From: Leadbetterella lacunae
GTDB lineage: Bacteria > Bacteroidota > Bacteroidia > Cytophagales > Spirosomataceae
DNA: 64,000 nt
Direction: 5' to 3'
Assembly: GCF_042649125.1 (NCBI RefSeq)
Contig: NZ_JBHRYQ010000001.1
Location: forward strand, 3,596,001 to 3,660,000
Within the stretch, counting starts at the first letter, position 1. Each line of letters starts with the position of its first letter. The position numbers and the translations under genes are program-made. Shown one piece after another: positions 41,278 to 50,375 of this stretch. Below the pieces are notes generated by a model that searched no databases, was not told the DNA's origin, and saw only the letters and a list, made by a program, of their open reading frames with translations.

Positions 41278-42426
41278 TTAAAACTTAATTATTTGACCGT
41301 CTACCATATCTTGGTAGCCTTCTGTGATAATTTTATCTCCAGCCTGTAAGCCTGAATTTATCACGATTTGACCGTTATAGCTTAAGCCAGTTACTACTTG
41401 GCGGGCTCTTGCTACTTGGTTTTTACCTTCTTCTTCAGCTACATACACTATACTTCCTTTTTCGGTATTCTGAATCATGTTTTCAGGTATTACAATAGCA
41501 TTGGCTTTGTTTTGATCATTAATCAAAAGTGTGGCCGTAAGGTTTGGTTTTAACATTTTGTCAAATGCTGGAATTTTTGCCTCAACTGTAAAAGTTCTTG
41601 AAACCTGATTAACCGTTTGACTAACAAAACTCAACGAAGCTTTTGTAGACTTGCTGATATCAGGGAAGTTTATTTGGGCTATGTTTCCTTTACTAATTGT
41701 CCCTGCATAAGTATCCGGAATATTAGCGGTTACTTTTAGGTTGTTAAAGTTTACTACCCTCACAATTCCAATTCCCGGAGCGGCCATTTCGCCTGCTTTT
41801 AATCTTACTTCGTCTACATATCCTGATATAGGAGAAACCACCACGTTAAGAGCGTCTTGTGATTTTAAAGTAGCAATTCGCTTTTCAAGAGATTCAACCG
41901 AGGTTTTTGCTTGGATAAGCTGAATTTCTGTCCCTATTTTTTGGTCCCAAAGTGCTTTTTGTCTTTCATAAATAGTCTTGGCAGTTTCGAGCTGTATCAT
42001 TACCTCTTGCATGCTATTTCTCAAGATAGAGTTATCTATTGTAGCGATGGTTTGGCCTTTGTTTACAAAATCTCCTTCTTTTACAAAGAGCTTAGTGATT
42101 GCACCACCGGCTTGAGCCGTAATAAATTGATTGTTTTCGGCTTCTACTCTTCCTGTAGCATCTATAAAATGTTGGAAATTTGTGGTAGTCAGGGTAGAAA
42201 CTGCTACCAATTTAGACTTCTCTATTTTTAAAGGAGAGCCTTTTTCTAACTCCGCCTCTAAAGCTTTAATTTCAGCTGAAAGTTCAGTTTGTTTCTTCTT
42301 TAGCTCGGTAAGTTTCGCTTTTTTACCTTCTAAAGAGTTAGTTTCTTTTGATCCGCAACTAGTAGCAAATATCATTATAGATAAAGTAAGTGCTAAACCA
42401 AGTATGCGATTGTTTTTTGATTCCAT
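41278..42426 (-). CDS. RND efflux periplasmic adaptor, lipoprotein
   Basis: 382 residues with lipobox FATSC near residue 24. A predicted coiled coil at about 30-65 (KLTELKKKQTELSAEIKALEAELEKG) precedes the lipoyl-like halves (AGGAITKLFVKEGDFVNKGQTIATID and VVSPISGYVDEVRLKAGEMA; key short motifs KEGDFVNKGQ and SPISGYVDEV), the hairpin and a beta-barrel domain. It bridges the RND pump and TolC. It lies 26 nt after the TolC gene. Confidence 0.92.
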   Translation of the reverse strand: MESKNNRILGLALTLSIMIFATSCGSKETNSLEGKKAKLTELKKKQTELSAEIKALEAELEKGSPLKIEKSKLVAVSTLTTTNFQHFIDATGRVEAENNQFITAQAGGAITKLFVKEGDFVNKGQTIATIDNSILRNSMQEVMIQLETAKTIYERQKALWDQKIGTEIQLIQAKTSVESLEKRIATLKSQDALNVVVSPISGYVDEVRLKAGEMAAPGIGIVRVVNFNNLKVTANIPDTYAGTISKGNIAQINFPDISKSTKASLSFVSQTVNQVSRTFTVEAKIPAFDKMLKPNLTATLLINDQNKANAIVIPENMIQNTEKGSIVYVAEEEGKNQVARARQVVTGLSYNGQIVINSGLQAGDKIITEGYQDMVDGQIIKF

Positions 42427-42452
42427 TATAGTATATCTTTATTTATATAAGT

Positions 42453-43793
42453 TTATTTTTTGATTAGTTTTCCTTGAGCTTTATCTAAGTCTACTTTAGC
42501 TATCAATACATCATAAAGTGCACTGAAATAGTTGTTTTGAGCTGCTTTCAAGTCAGACTCTCCATTTACAACTTCTAAACTCGAACCTAAGCCTTGTTGA
42601 AACTTGATTTTACTAACTCGCAATACTTCCTGAGCCAGTTCCATGTTTCTCTTTTGCACCTCTAGCGTCTCAAAACCGTTTTTAAGATTGGTGTAAGCTT
42701 GTGCATTTTCTAACTTAAATGACTCTTTAAGCAATTCGGCTCCATTGTCTAGTTTTATTAGATTTAATCGTTGTCTGTCGGCTTGCACTCTTCTAAGGCC
42801 AGAGTCGTATATCGGAATTCTAACATTAAGTGTTAAAGCAGACGACCCAAACCATCTTTCAAAAGGGTTAAACACGGTGTTACTGTGACCAGCTCCAAAT
42901 GTACCTGCAAAACCTACCGATGGGTAAGCTCCTTTTTGGATTCTTTCTATGTTTAATAACGTTAGATTACGGTTTGTTTCTAATTGGGCAAACTCAACTC
43001 TGTTGTCAGGGTTAACTTCTTCAGCCAGTATAGTTCTTAGTCTATTTACGTCTTCTTCGTTAAGTTTTTCTTTAAGCGTTATTTTTGAGTCAATCGGAAA
43101 GGCCATTTGAAACTTAAGCAATTGGTATGTTAAAGAAATCAAATTGCTTAGCTTTTGTCTTTCTGTGACTAAGTTGTTTCTTTGAACTTGCAGCCTATCT
43201 ACGTCTATTTTCTCAGCAAAACCTTGTTTGTAATATTGTTCTGTCTGGAAAATCACGGAGTCAATACGTTCAATGTTTAAGTCAAGAATAGTAGCACGCT
43301 GCTCAGCTACTAAAGCAGAGAAGTACGCTTTTTTTACATTTTCGGCTATTGCTACTTCAGATTTAGAAAGTTCTAATTTAGCCATCAGCCTGTAGGTATC
43401 GGCGGCTCTTAAACCTACCAACCAAGTGGCGTCAAATATTAATTGGTTAAGGCTAATACCCGTTTGGCCGCCCCAAGGAACCCCAAACTTAAACTTTACC
43501 ACTTCGCCATCGGCAGCTGTTGGGTCAAAGTTTTTTGCATCTATCAATTGAGAAGGTACAATGGCATTATAGGTATACGAAAACTGACCGTTTATTTGCG
43601 GCAAGCCCGAAACCTTAATTTCCTTTATCTGTAGCTCAGCATCTTGCATGCCCACCATTGCGTTTTTTGCATTCGCATGGTTTTTAATGCCATAGTCTAC
43701 AGCCTCGTCAATACTAAATGCAGTTTGTGCTCGTAGGTTAAATGAGATTAACATCCAAGCCAAAAGTGCTAAAACGTACTTTGTTTTGTTCAT
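42453..43793 (-). CDS. TolC-family outer-membrane efflux protein
   Basis: 446 residues with a signal peptide (about 1-22, LRAQ/T). Two repeats of long coiled helices and short barrel strands are visible, e.g. SKSEVAIAENVKKAYFSALVAEQRATIL and the C-terminal FKLENAQAYTNLKNGFETLEVQKRN with QGLGSSLEVVNGESDLKAAQNNY (typical TolC ending). It forms the outer-membrane exit duct for the pump encoded downstream. It is 5 nt after the TetR gene. Confidence 0.92.
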   Translation of the reverse strand: MNKTKYVLALLAWMLISFNLRAQTAFSIDEAVDYGIKNHANAKNAMVGMQDAELQIKEIKVSGLPQINGQFSYTYNAIVPSQLIDAKNFDPTAADGEVVKFKFGVPWGGQTGISLNQLIFDATWLVGLRAADTYRLMAKLELSKSEVAIAENVKKAYFSALVAEQRATILDLNIERIDSVIFQTEQYYKQGFAEKIDVDRLQVQRNNLVTERQKLSNLISLTYQLLKFQMAFPIDSKITLKEKLNEEDVNRLRTILAEEVNPDNRVEFAQLETNRNLTLLNIERIQKGAYPSVGFAGTFGAGHSNTVFNPFERWFGSSALTLNVRIPIYDSGLRRVQADRQRLNLIKLDNGAELLKESFKLENAQAYTNLKNGFETLEVQKRNMELAQEVLRVSKIKFQQGLGSSLEVVNGESDLKAAQNNYFSALYDVLIAKVDLDKAQGKLIKK

Positions 43794-43798
43794 AATTA

Positions 43799-44395
43799 TT
43801 AATTTGCAATTCTTGTTTTTTCGTATTGTTCTAAACCCGCAGGTGTGAGAATTCCTCTCATAAAATGATCTAAACTTTCGAGCTGCACTTCCAGTATTTT
43901 ATAGAATTTTCCAGGGAAATATTCTTCGTTAAATACCAAGTCGACTGTTTCTACTCTAAGCTTAGATAAGACCTCTACATTTATTTCTTTACGATATAAA
44001 TTTTGCTCTATGCCTTTTATAAGGTTTCTTTTAACGGTTTCTAAGATTACTTTTTTGAAGACTAAATATTTTGACCATGACTTTGGGTGATATTTTTTTA
44101 TGTCAAAAAACAAAACGGGGTTTATGTTTTCGAGCATTTCACGCATCATAGTTGAGTTAAATACCTGCTCTTCTATTGGATTTTTCGCTTCTTTTTGAAT
44201 TACCTCTATTTTGGTCTGTTCCATGCTAAGCATATAGTCAGTAACCCTACTTACGAGGTTATCTTTATCAGAAAAATGCTGATAAATTGTTTTTTTAGAA
44301 ATTCCGAGTTCCTTCGCTATGTCTTCCATGGTCACACTTCGTATGCCATATCTAAGAAATAAACCTTGGGCTGCTATGATAATTCTATTTTCCAT
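43799..44395 (-). CDS. TetR-family regulator of the first efflux operon
   Basis: 198 residues from ATG 44395; a longer frame to 44434 would cover the operator. The N-terminal helix-turn-helix is clear: ENRIIIAAQGLFLRYGIRSVTMEDIAKELGISKKTIYQHFSDKDNLV (core GISKKTIYQHF). The C-terminal ligand domain is not recognisable in detail. Being the first gene of the TolC-MFP-RND operon with an inverted repeat just upstream, it probably represses its own operon until an inducer binds. Confidence 0.9.
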   Translation of the reverse strand: MENRIIIAAQGLFLRYGIRSVTMEDIAKELGISKKTIYQHFSDKDNLVSRVTDYMLSMEQTKIEVIQKEAKNPIEEQVFNSTMMREMLENINPVLFFDIKKYHPKSWSKYLVFKKVILETVKRNLIKGIEQNLYRKEINVEVLSKLRVETVDLVFNEEYFPGKFYKILEVQLESLDHFMRGILTPAGLEQYEKTRIAN

Positions 44396-44415
44396 TTCAA
44401 AGATAGAAACTATGG

Positions 44416-44439
44416 AAACTTTCAAATGGTTCAAAGTTT
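44416..44439. promoter_or_regulatory. putative TetR operator of the first efflux operon
   Basis: AAACTTT (44416-44422) and AAAGTTT (44433-44439) are inverted half sites around a 10-nt centre, 20 nt upstream of the TetR start. Size and position suit a TetR dimer. Confidence 0.5.
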
Positions 44440-44658
44440 TTATTAATTTTCATAGATTTACTTTTATGCAAAATTGCAAGATTTTCTAATTTAGAAAAAT
44501 CAAAATAGTTAAGTGGTTATAAATCAGTTATGAATGGCGGTATTTTTATTGAGCGGTTACAAACTTCAAATAAACAAGCGTTTAATTAAATTGCACTATT
44601 TTGATAAATAATTGAACGATGCGAGTTCGAGTCTGATGAAAATGTGACATATTTGTCA

Positions 44659-45747
44659 ATGCAAAGTGAAAGGATTAATTTTGTTTTTCTAAAAAAAAGC
44701 ATCTTGTCTATTTACAAAAAAATCGTTTTCCCAGTTTTGTCTCAAATTGATCCAGAAAAGGTTCACTATTGGGCCATGGGAGCCTTAGTTGCGGCCCTAA
44801 AAATGCCGATTATAGGGAATATAATTAAGTCGTCTTTTAACTCTAAATCTGAGGGTTTAGAAAGAGACGTTTTTGGTTTAAGGTTTAAAAATCCGGTAGG
44901 CTTAGCCGCGGGGTTTGACAAAAACGCCCAATGGATAGACGAGTTAGCCACATTGGGTTTTGGTTTTATAGAAATAGGAACCGTAACACCCAAAGCTCAA
45001 GACGGAAATCCCAAGCCGAGACTTTTTAGGTTAAAAAAAGACTTGGCTCTAATAAACCGTATGGGTTTTAACAATGGAGGCGTAGATAAAGTGGTAGAAA
45101 ACCTCAAAAAACGCAAGTCGGATATATTGGTAGGGGGTAATATTGGAAAAAACAAACTGACTCCAAACGAAAACGCACTTTCAGATTATCAAATTACCTT
45201 CAGGGCATTGTTTGATTATGTTGATTATTTTGTAGTAAATGTTTCCTCGCCCAATACGCCTGGTCTTAGAGACCTACAAGAAAAAGGGCCTTTGACCGAG
45301 ATATTGGTAGCTTTGCAAACCGAAAACGGCCAAAAAGATAAGCCGAAGCCAATTTTACTGAAAATTGCACCTGACCTTACAGATACTCAGTTAGAAGATA
45401 TCGTAGAAATAGTAAACACTGCCGGCATAGCTGGCGTAATAGCGACAAACACTACACTTTCGAGAGCAGATTTACAAACAAGCGATGCTGATGTAGCAGA
45501 AATAGGAGCAGGCGGGCTTTCGGGTAAACCCCTAACCCATAGAGCCACTGAAGTAGTTGAGTTTTTGCATACAAAATCAAAGGGAAGTTTTGACATAATA
45601 GGAGTAGGTGGTATTTATACTGGAAAAGACGCCGAGGAGAAATTTGCTGCAGGTGCTAAACTTGTGCAGGTGTATTCGGGCTTTGTGTATGAAGGGCCTT
45701 CAATTGCAAAAAATATTAATGCGTATTTGACGAAAGCGAAACTTTAA
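44659..45747 (+). CDS. pyrD: dihydroorotate dehydrogenase (quinone), class 2
   Basis: 362 residues from ATG 44659; a GTG at 44644 is possible. FMN enzyme of the membrane face that oxidises dihydroorotate to orotate with menaquinone, the fourth step of pyrimidine synthesis. The N-terminal amphipathic helix (IYKKIVFPVLSQIDPEKVHYW) marks class 2. Motifs: GLAAGFDKNAQWIDELATLGFGFIEIGTVT (core AAGFDKN), NRMGFNNGG, FVVNVSSPNTPGLRDLQ with the catalytic Ser, LKIAPDLTD, ATNTT and GVGGI. ubiE follows after 36 nt. Confidence 0.96.
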   Translation: MQSERINFVFLKKSILSIYKKIVFPVLSQIDPEKVHYWAMGALVAALKMPIIGNIIKSSFNSKSEGLERDVFGLRFKNPVGLAAGFDKNAQWIDELATLGFGFIEIGTVTPKAQDGNPKPRLFRLKKDLALINRMGFNNGGVDKVVENLKKRKSDILVGGNIGKNKLTPNENALSDYQITFRALFDYVDYFVVNVSSPNTPGLRDLQEKGPLTEILVALQTENGQKDKPKPILLKIAPDLTDTQLEDIVEIVNTAGIAGVIATNTTLSRADLQTSDADVAEIGAGGLSGKPLTHRATEVVEFLHTKSKGSFDIIGVGGIYTGKDAEEKFAAGAKLVQVYSGFVYEGPSIAKNINAYLTKAKL

Positions 45748-45783
45748 ACCTAGTAGCGGGTTTAAGTAATAAAAAATATTAAA

Positions 45784-46509
45784 ATGAGCGTAGTACCATA
45801 TAAAGACAAAGACAATCGCAAAAGCGAGCAGGTAACCGAAATGTTTGATAATATTTCTCCTAAATATGATTTTCTAAATCGTCTATTGAGTGGCGGAATA
45901 GACATCTACTGGCGTAAAAAAGCTCTTAAGATGATTAACAAAGAGCCAAATAAGCTTATTTTAGATATTGCCACAGGCACAGGCGACTTAGCAATAGAAG
46001 CAGTGAAGCAATTGAATCCCGATAAAATTATTGGAGTAGATCCGAGCGAAGGGATGCTAAATGTGGGTATTGAAAAAATAAAGAACCTTGGTCTTTCTGA
46101 TAAAATAAAGATGCAAGTAGGTGATGCGGAAAAACTAGCCTTTGAAAGCAATACTTTCGATACCGTAATCGTTTCATTTGGTGTTCGTAACTACGAAAAT
46201 CTGTTGGCAGGCTTAAGTGACATGTATCGTGTTACAAAACCCGGTGGCACGTGTTTGGTAGTAGAATTTTCGAAACCGAAGATGTTTCCTTTCAAGCAAT
46301 TTTATTGGTTTTATACTACTAAAATTCTTCCATTTATAGGTAATTTGGTTTCAAAAGATAGCTCAGCGTACAGTTATTTGCCAGAATCGATGATGGCTTT
46401 TCCCGATGGGCAAGATTTTTTAAATATATTTGAGAAGGCAGGTTATAAAAACACGTCGGCTACACCCTTAAGTTTTGGAATATGCTCCGTTTACATTGGC
46501 AAAAAATAA
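45784..46509 (+). CDS. ubiE: demethylmenaquinone methyltransferase
   Basis: 241 residues. SAM-dependent methyltransferase for the last step of menaquinone synthesis. Motifs: VTEMFDNISPKYDFLNRLLSGGIDIYWRKKA (family start), SAM motif I ILDIATGTGDLAIEA, GVDPSEGMLNVG and FGVRNYENL. Adjacent to the menaquinone-linked pyrD. Its 3' end overlaps porT by 28 nt in another frame. Confidence 0.95.
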   Translation: MSVVPYKDKDNRKSEQVTEMFDNISPKYDFLNRLLSGGIDIYWRKKALKMINKEPNKLILDIATGTGDLAIEAVKQLNPDKIIGVDPSEGMLNVGIEKIKNLGLSDKIKMQVGDAEKLAFESNTFDTVIVSFGVRNYENLLAGLSDMYRVTKPGGTCLVVEFSKPKMFPFKQFYWFYTTKILPFIGNLVSKDSSAYSYLPESMMAFPDGQDFLNIFEKAGYKNTSATPLSFGICSVYIGKK

Positions 46510-47186
46510 CATATTTAGCACTATTTATCTGTGCTTCGAATATCTCTTTTAGCCAAAACAAACTTCAATATCAGTTAGATTACGACGTAAAGAAAGTAAG
46601 GTTCGGGTACTTTTTGGGTGTAGCGAGTACTAATTATAAAATAAAATACAACAGAGCGTATCTTTCGCCAGTTAACCCAAATACGTTTTACTCTATAACT
46701 TCGCCTAGCACCACGGGTATTAAGGCAGGTGCTTTGGTAAATGTAAACCTAAACGATTATTTCGATTTTAGGTTTTCGCCTCTTTCTGTATCAATCTACA
46801 ACCGTGAAATATTAGTTAACGACTCCGAAAGTTATAAACAAGGCGACAAAGCCTGGTTTGAGGTTCCGGTGCAGGTTAAGTATAAGTCAGAAAGGCGTGG
46901 AAATACTCGGATGTTTGTTTTCGGAGGATTAAAATATGGTTTTGAAACTAACGTGGTGAATAAAAAATCGTCGGCTGGTACTAAACTTACCAAAACTTCG
47001 GATTTTTCGGTAGAATATGGCTTTGGGCTCGAAATTTTTAAAGAATACTTTAAGGTAACACCTGAAGTCCACTTTTCGCACGGCTTAAAAAACATAGTAA
47101 ATCCTAATACGGATTATACGAACTTCTATAGTTTTGTAGATAAAATGAAAACGCACAACGTTACGTTTTATATTGTTTTTCAATAA
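46482..47186 (+). CDS. porT: PorT-like type IX secretion outer-membrane protein
   Basis: 234 residues with a signal peptide (about 1-24, SFSQ/N). The remainder is predicted as an eight-stranded beta-barrel: VRFGYFLGVASTNYKIKY, GIKAGALVNVNLNDYFDFRFSP, AWFEVPVQVKYKSERRGNTR, YGFGLEIFKEYFKVTPEVHFSHGL and the closing THNVTFYIVFQ with a terminal aromatic. PorT lies next to ubiE in many Bacteroidota, and the overlap here (start 28 nt inside ubiE) supports the name. It is needed for secretion and assembly of T9SS cargo, such as the PA14 protein at 18207-20576. Confidence 0.8.
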   Translation: MLRLHWQKITYLALFICASNISFSQNKLQYQLDYDVKKVRFGYFLGVASTNYKIKYNRAYLSPVNPNTFYSITSPSTTGIKAGALVNVNLNDYFDFRFSPLSVSIYNREILVNDSESYKQGDKAWFEVPVQVKYKSERRGNTRMFVFGGLKYGFETNVVNKKSSAGTKLTKTSDFSVEYGFGLEIFKEYFKVTPEVHFSHGLKNIVNPNTDYTNFYSFVDKMKTHNVTFYIVFQ

Positions 47187-47922
47187 GGCTTTTAAGGGTT
47201 CTAATTTTAGCTTCCGAAGCTTCGGTTAGCATGTATTCATCTACTCCATCAAGGCCCATGCTTACGTTTGGGTTTCTGTAAATCATTTCACTTGGTAAGT
47301 TTTCTTTTGCTGTAAAATGAAAGGCATTTGTCCCGGTTTCTATCAGGGAGTTTATGTTTTCAGCGTTTACGCCACTTCCAACCATTATTTGTATTCTTCC
47401 TTTTGCTTTATTTACCAAAGTGCCAATTAGCTCTTTGCCCAAGATGGCCAAGTTTTGCTGACCCGATGTCAGAATGTTTTCTATTTTTAGCTCAATGAGT
47501 TGCTCAAGTAGGTCAAGTGGATTTGAGCAAACATCAAATGCTCTATGAAAAGTTACGGGTGTGCCATTTGTAGCCGAAAGTAAGCGTTTCATATTTTCTA
47601 AATCCAAATCTCCGTTTTGATTTAAGCAGCCAAAAACAAAACCTGCAGGGTTCAGTTTGTTGAAAAATGTTATATCAGCAAGCATAGTTTCTATTTCGTC
47701 CGAATTATAGAAAAAATCGCCACCTCGTGGTCTGATCATAACATAAACCGGAATGCTGACAGCCTCCAAAACTTTGCTTACCAAGCCATAAGATGGGGTA
47801 GTGCCGCCTTCTAAAAGGCCACCGCAAAGTTCTATTCGGTCAGCTCCGCCTGCTTCGGCATTTTTACATGATTTTAAAGAAAAGCAGCAAACTTCGAGGG
47901 TGTTAGAAGAGTTTTTTTTCAT
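47161..47922 (-). CDS. cutC: CutC family protein
   Basis: 253 residues, typical length. TIM-barrel motifs of CutC: LEVCCFSLKSCKNAEAGGADRIELCGGLLEGGTTPS (core GADRIELC), VYVMIRPRGGDFFYN and PVTFHRAFDVCSNPLDLLEQL. It was first linked to copper homeostasis, but its enzymatic activity is not settled. Its 3' end overlaps the 3' end of porT by 26 nt on the other strand, so antisense effects are possible. It is the only copper-linked gene visible. Confidence 0.93.
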   Translation of the reverse strand: MKKNSSNTLEVCCFSLKSCKNAEAGGADRIELCGGLLEGGTTPSYGLVSKVLEAVSIPVYVMIRPRGGDFFYNSDEIETMLADITFFNKLNPAGFVFGCLNQNGDLDLENMKRLLSATNGTPVTFHRAFDVCSNPLDLLEQLIELKIENILTSGQQNLAILGKELIGTLVNKAKGRIQIMVGSGVNAENINSLIETGTNAFHFTAKENLPSEMIYRNPNVSMGLDGVDEYMLTEASEAKIRTLKSLIEKQYKT

Positions 47923-48007
47923 TTTTCTAAAAATTAACCCTTTGTATTTCAGGCTTTTATTATTCTTTTCGATAATTTAGATACATTTTATGTATTTTTT
48001 TTCATTT

Positions 48008-48042
48008 TTTGCGTTTAACTCTAAAAGTTTTTTTTACTTTTG
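48008..48042 (+). promoter_or_regulatory. Bacteroidota-type promoter of the DUF2795 gene
   Basis: TTTG (48008-48011), 23-nt spacer and TACTTTTG (48035-48042), an exact TAnnTTTG, 43 nt before the start. The spacer is slightly long. Confidence 0.65.
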
Positions 48043-48084
48043 CAGCCAATTTAGAATCGAACAATTAATTAAACGGGTGATTAT

Positions 48085-48306
48085 ATGTACTGGACACTAG
48101 AACTTGTATCCTATTTAGAAGATGCTCCTTGGCCAGCCTCAAAAGATGAGTTAATAGACTTCTCTATTAGATCAGGAGCACCAAACGAAGTAATCGAAAA
48201 TCTTTCAGAGTTGGAAGATGATGGTCAACCATATGAAAATATAGAAGAAATATGGCCTGATTATCCGACGAAGGATGATTTCTTCTTCAATGAAGATGAA
48301 TATTAA
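48085..48306 (+). CDS. small acidic DUF2795 protein
   Basis: 73 residues, very acidic. It matches the DUF2795 pattern in Bacteroidota: LVSYLEDAPWPASKDELIDFSIRSGAPNEVIENLSELEDD (core APWPASKDELI and VIENLSELE) and the conserved tail EEIWPDYPTKDDFFFNEDEY. The role is unknown; strong promoter and terminator suggest high expression. It is monocistronic. Confidence 0.85.
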   Translation: MYWTLELVSYLEDAPWPASKDELIDFSIRSGAPNEVIENLSELEDDGQPYENIEEIWPDYPTKDDFFFNEDEY

Positions 48307-48360
48307 TTACGCCTGAAAAGGAAGTAAATTAATAGATAAGATACTTACTAAATTAAAAGG

Positions 48361-48388
48361 AAGGCATACCGCGAGGTATGCCTTTTTT
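48361..48388 (+). terminator. Rho-independent terminator after the DUF2795 gene
   Basis: AAGGCATACC-gcga-GGTATGCCTT is a perfect 10-bp stem followed by T residues. Confidence 0.92.
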
Positions 48389-48478
48389 GTTACTTTTTTT
48401 TTAAAATAAATGAGCATTGTGCTAGACATTTATTTTATATATTTGGTTATAGAAACGAAGATACATTCGTAAAAAAAG

Positions 48479-49135
48479 ATGAATTACATAAGTCCGGCTT
48501 TTAAAGAGCTCAAAGACCTTGTGAAACGAGGAGAAGGCGAGAGGATAGAGTTTAAGTTAAAGAGTAATCACCCCGAAAAAATAATTCGAGAGGTGGTGGC
48601 TTTTGCCAATACGTCTGGAGGAAAGCTTATATTGGGCGTTAGCGACGACTTAGAAATTAAAGGCTTAAAGTATGTGGACGAAGATGAGTATATCATCACC
48701 AAAAACATAGAAAAGTATATATATCCGCTGGTGGATTACAGTATTGAAAAAATTAGGGTAGAAGGGGAGCGGGCGGTTTTGATATATACGATTAAATCAA
48801 GTCCGATGAAACCTCATTTTTTGGACTTAACGGGAAATCCGGACGAGCGAAAGGTTTATGTAAGGCACGAGGATAAGTCTATTCAGGCTAGTAAAGAGGT
48901 CAGAGAGATACTTAAGGGCCAAAGTAAGTCGAAGGGCTTTAAGTTTAACTTTGGCGACAAAGAGCGGCTTTTAATGGAGTATTTAGATGTACATAAGAAA
49001 GTGACACTAAACCAGTTTTCGGAAATTGCCGAGATAAAGAAAAAAGTGGCCAGCCGCACTCTTATACTTTTGGTTTTGGCGGGTGTACTTAGGGTCATTC
49101 CCCACGAAATAGAAGACTATTATGAGCTAATCTAA
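48479..49135 (+). CDS. AlbA_2/Schlafen-like domain protein with C-terminal winged helix
   Basis: 218 residues. The AlbA_2 domain (about 12-140) shows ERIEFKLKSNHPEKIIREVVAFANTSGGKLILGVSDD (core VVAFANTSGGKLILGV) and KVYVRHEDKSIQASKEVREIL. The C-terminus (about 155-218) is a winged-helix-like region (TLNQFSEIAEIKKKVASRTLILLVLAGVLRV). Such proteins bind nucleic acid and are often called transcriptional regulators or putative helicase-related; no ATPase domain is present. Its end overlaps the convergent thioredoxin-TPR gene by 4 nt. Confidence 0.82.
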   Translation: MNYISPAFKELKDLVKRGEGERIEFKLKSNHPEKIIREVVAFANTSGGKLILGVSDDLEIKGLKYVDEDEYIITKNIEKYIYPLVDYSIEKIRVEGERAVLIYTIKSSPMKPHFLDLTGNPDERKVYVRHEDKSIQASKEVREILKGQSKSKGFKFNFGDKERLLMEYLDVHKKVTLNQFSEIAEIKKKVASRTLILLVLAGVLRVIPHEIEDYYELI

Positions 49136-50298
49136 CGACAATATTTTTCTTCGAATTCTTGTTGTTGGTTAAAACCCAGTTCGGCGGCTTTTTGAAGAGA
49201 TTCTCTGCATGCCTTAAGATTGTTGGCTTTGCTATAAAATCTCGCCGATTGTAGCAAAAGCTCTTTGCTTAACTCTTGATTTTTTACCGCCTTTTGTGTT
49301 AAAACCTCAATATTTTCTTCAAAAAAACTATTTAGCTCTGAGGTATTCATTTGGTCATTTATTAACCTAAATACCGTAATGAAAGCCCCTGGTGTAGGAA
49401 ATTGGTTAACGACTTTGTTACAAAGTATTTTGGCATTTTTGAAGTCGCCACTTTTAATCAATGTAATTAATTCTAGGTTCCAGGTAAAGCTTAAAATCTT
49501 AGTTTCGTCAGCCCCGATTTTAGTGAGTTCTTCTTTAAGCGTAACTACATCTTGTGGCGTTAGTTTATCTGATTTGTAGAGCGATATCATTTTGGTTTGA
49601 AGCTGAGCCGCCATTATTTCTTTTACCACATTCTCTGATTTCTCATATTGGGTGGCTAAACTCAGGTTTTGTAGCCAAAACTGGGCCAGTAAATTATCAG
49701 AAGACGACACGCTTTTTTTATAAACCATCCACGATTTTTCCGAGCCAATGTTTTCTTGGTTTAGCCAAAAGTAAAGATAGTTGGCCATCTCATTGTTCTT
49801 TTCTATGTTTTGTGTCATTCTATAATAAACTCCGCATTTGCTTAGCAAGTCTATGTTTGGCTCTTCAATTCCTACTCGGTCACATTTTAAATCTGAAGAA
49901 AACTCCACATTGGCGAGTTGAAGTTTGAGACTAGCCAACAATTCCGTTGGTTCTACATAATTGGTAAGAGAATCCTCTTTGTTGAAAACCAAAAAAACAG
50001 GCCATTGAATCAGACTGATGTTTCTATCTTTTAGCTCTTGATATTGGATTCTATTGCTTATATCTATCCGATAATTGATGTATTTTTCATTTAAAACTCT
50101 TTGAATTTCGGGGTCGTCTAGGTTTTGATTCAGAGAAATACAATGCGAGCATTGCGGATGAAAACATTCTACCAAAACGAGTTTGTTCTCGACTTTGGCT
50201 TGTTTAAATGCCTCAGCTAGAGTTGGCTGCCAGTTTATCTGTCCAAAACCTGCAAAACTTATCAAAAAGAAAAAACCAAGTATTTTTATTGCCCTCAT
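49132..50298 (-). CDS. exported thioredoxin-fold protein with TPR-like C-terminus
   Basis: 388 residues from ATG 50298; an upstream start (50331) would add 11 residues ahead of the signal peptide. Signal peptide ending AGFGQ. A thioredoxin-like domain (about 20-135) has the redox motif ECFHPQCSHCISL (CSHC) and the cis-Pro region LIQWPVFLVF. The rest (about 150-388) is all-helical, probably TPR-like, ending with ELLLQSARFYSKANNLKACRESLQKAAELGF. It probably reduces or monitors disulfides in the periplasm, with the helical part binding partners. No clear partner gene is adjacent. Confidence 0.78.
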   Translation of the reverse strand: MRAIKILGFFFLISFAGFGQINWQPTLAEAFKQAKVENKLVLVECFHPQCSHCISLNQNLDDPEIQRVLNEKYINYRIDISNRIQYQELKDRNISLIQWPVFLVFNKEDSLTNYVEPTELLASLKLQLANVEFSSDLKCDRVGIEEPNIDLLSKCGVYYRMTQNIEKNNEMANYLYFWLNQENIGSEKSWMVYKKSVSSSDNLLAQFWLQNLSLATQYEKSENVVKEIMAAQLQTKMISLYKSDKLTPQDVVTLKEELTKIGADETKILSFTWNLELITLIKSGDFKNAKILCNKVVNQFPTPGAFITVFRLINDQMNTSELNSFFEENIEVLTQKAVKNQELSKELLLQSARFYSKANNLKACRESLQKAAELGFNQQQEFEEKYCR

Positions 50299-50375
50299 AT
50301 TTATCACTTTAAACCCCAAATATAGCCTCATATTTTATTTACTATGAAAAAAATAAAGACTTTTCAGGGATATCC

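Noticed and set aside
44622..44640. GAGTTCGAGTC, resembling a tRNA T-loop
   Set aside because: Flanking bases do not form a T stem, and no anticodon arm or acceptor stem is found around it.
48479..49135. AlbA_2/Schlafen-like gene as part of a defence island
   Set aside because: Neighbours are housekeeping genes and there is no nuclease, methylase or toxin-antitoxin gene next to it.
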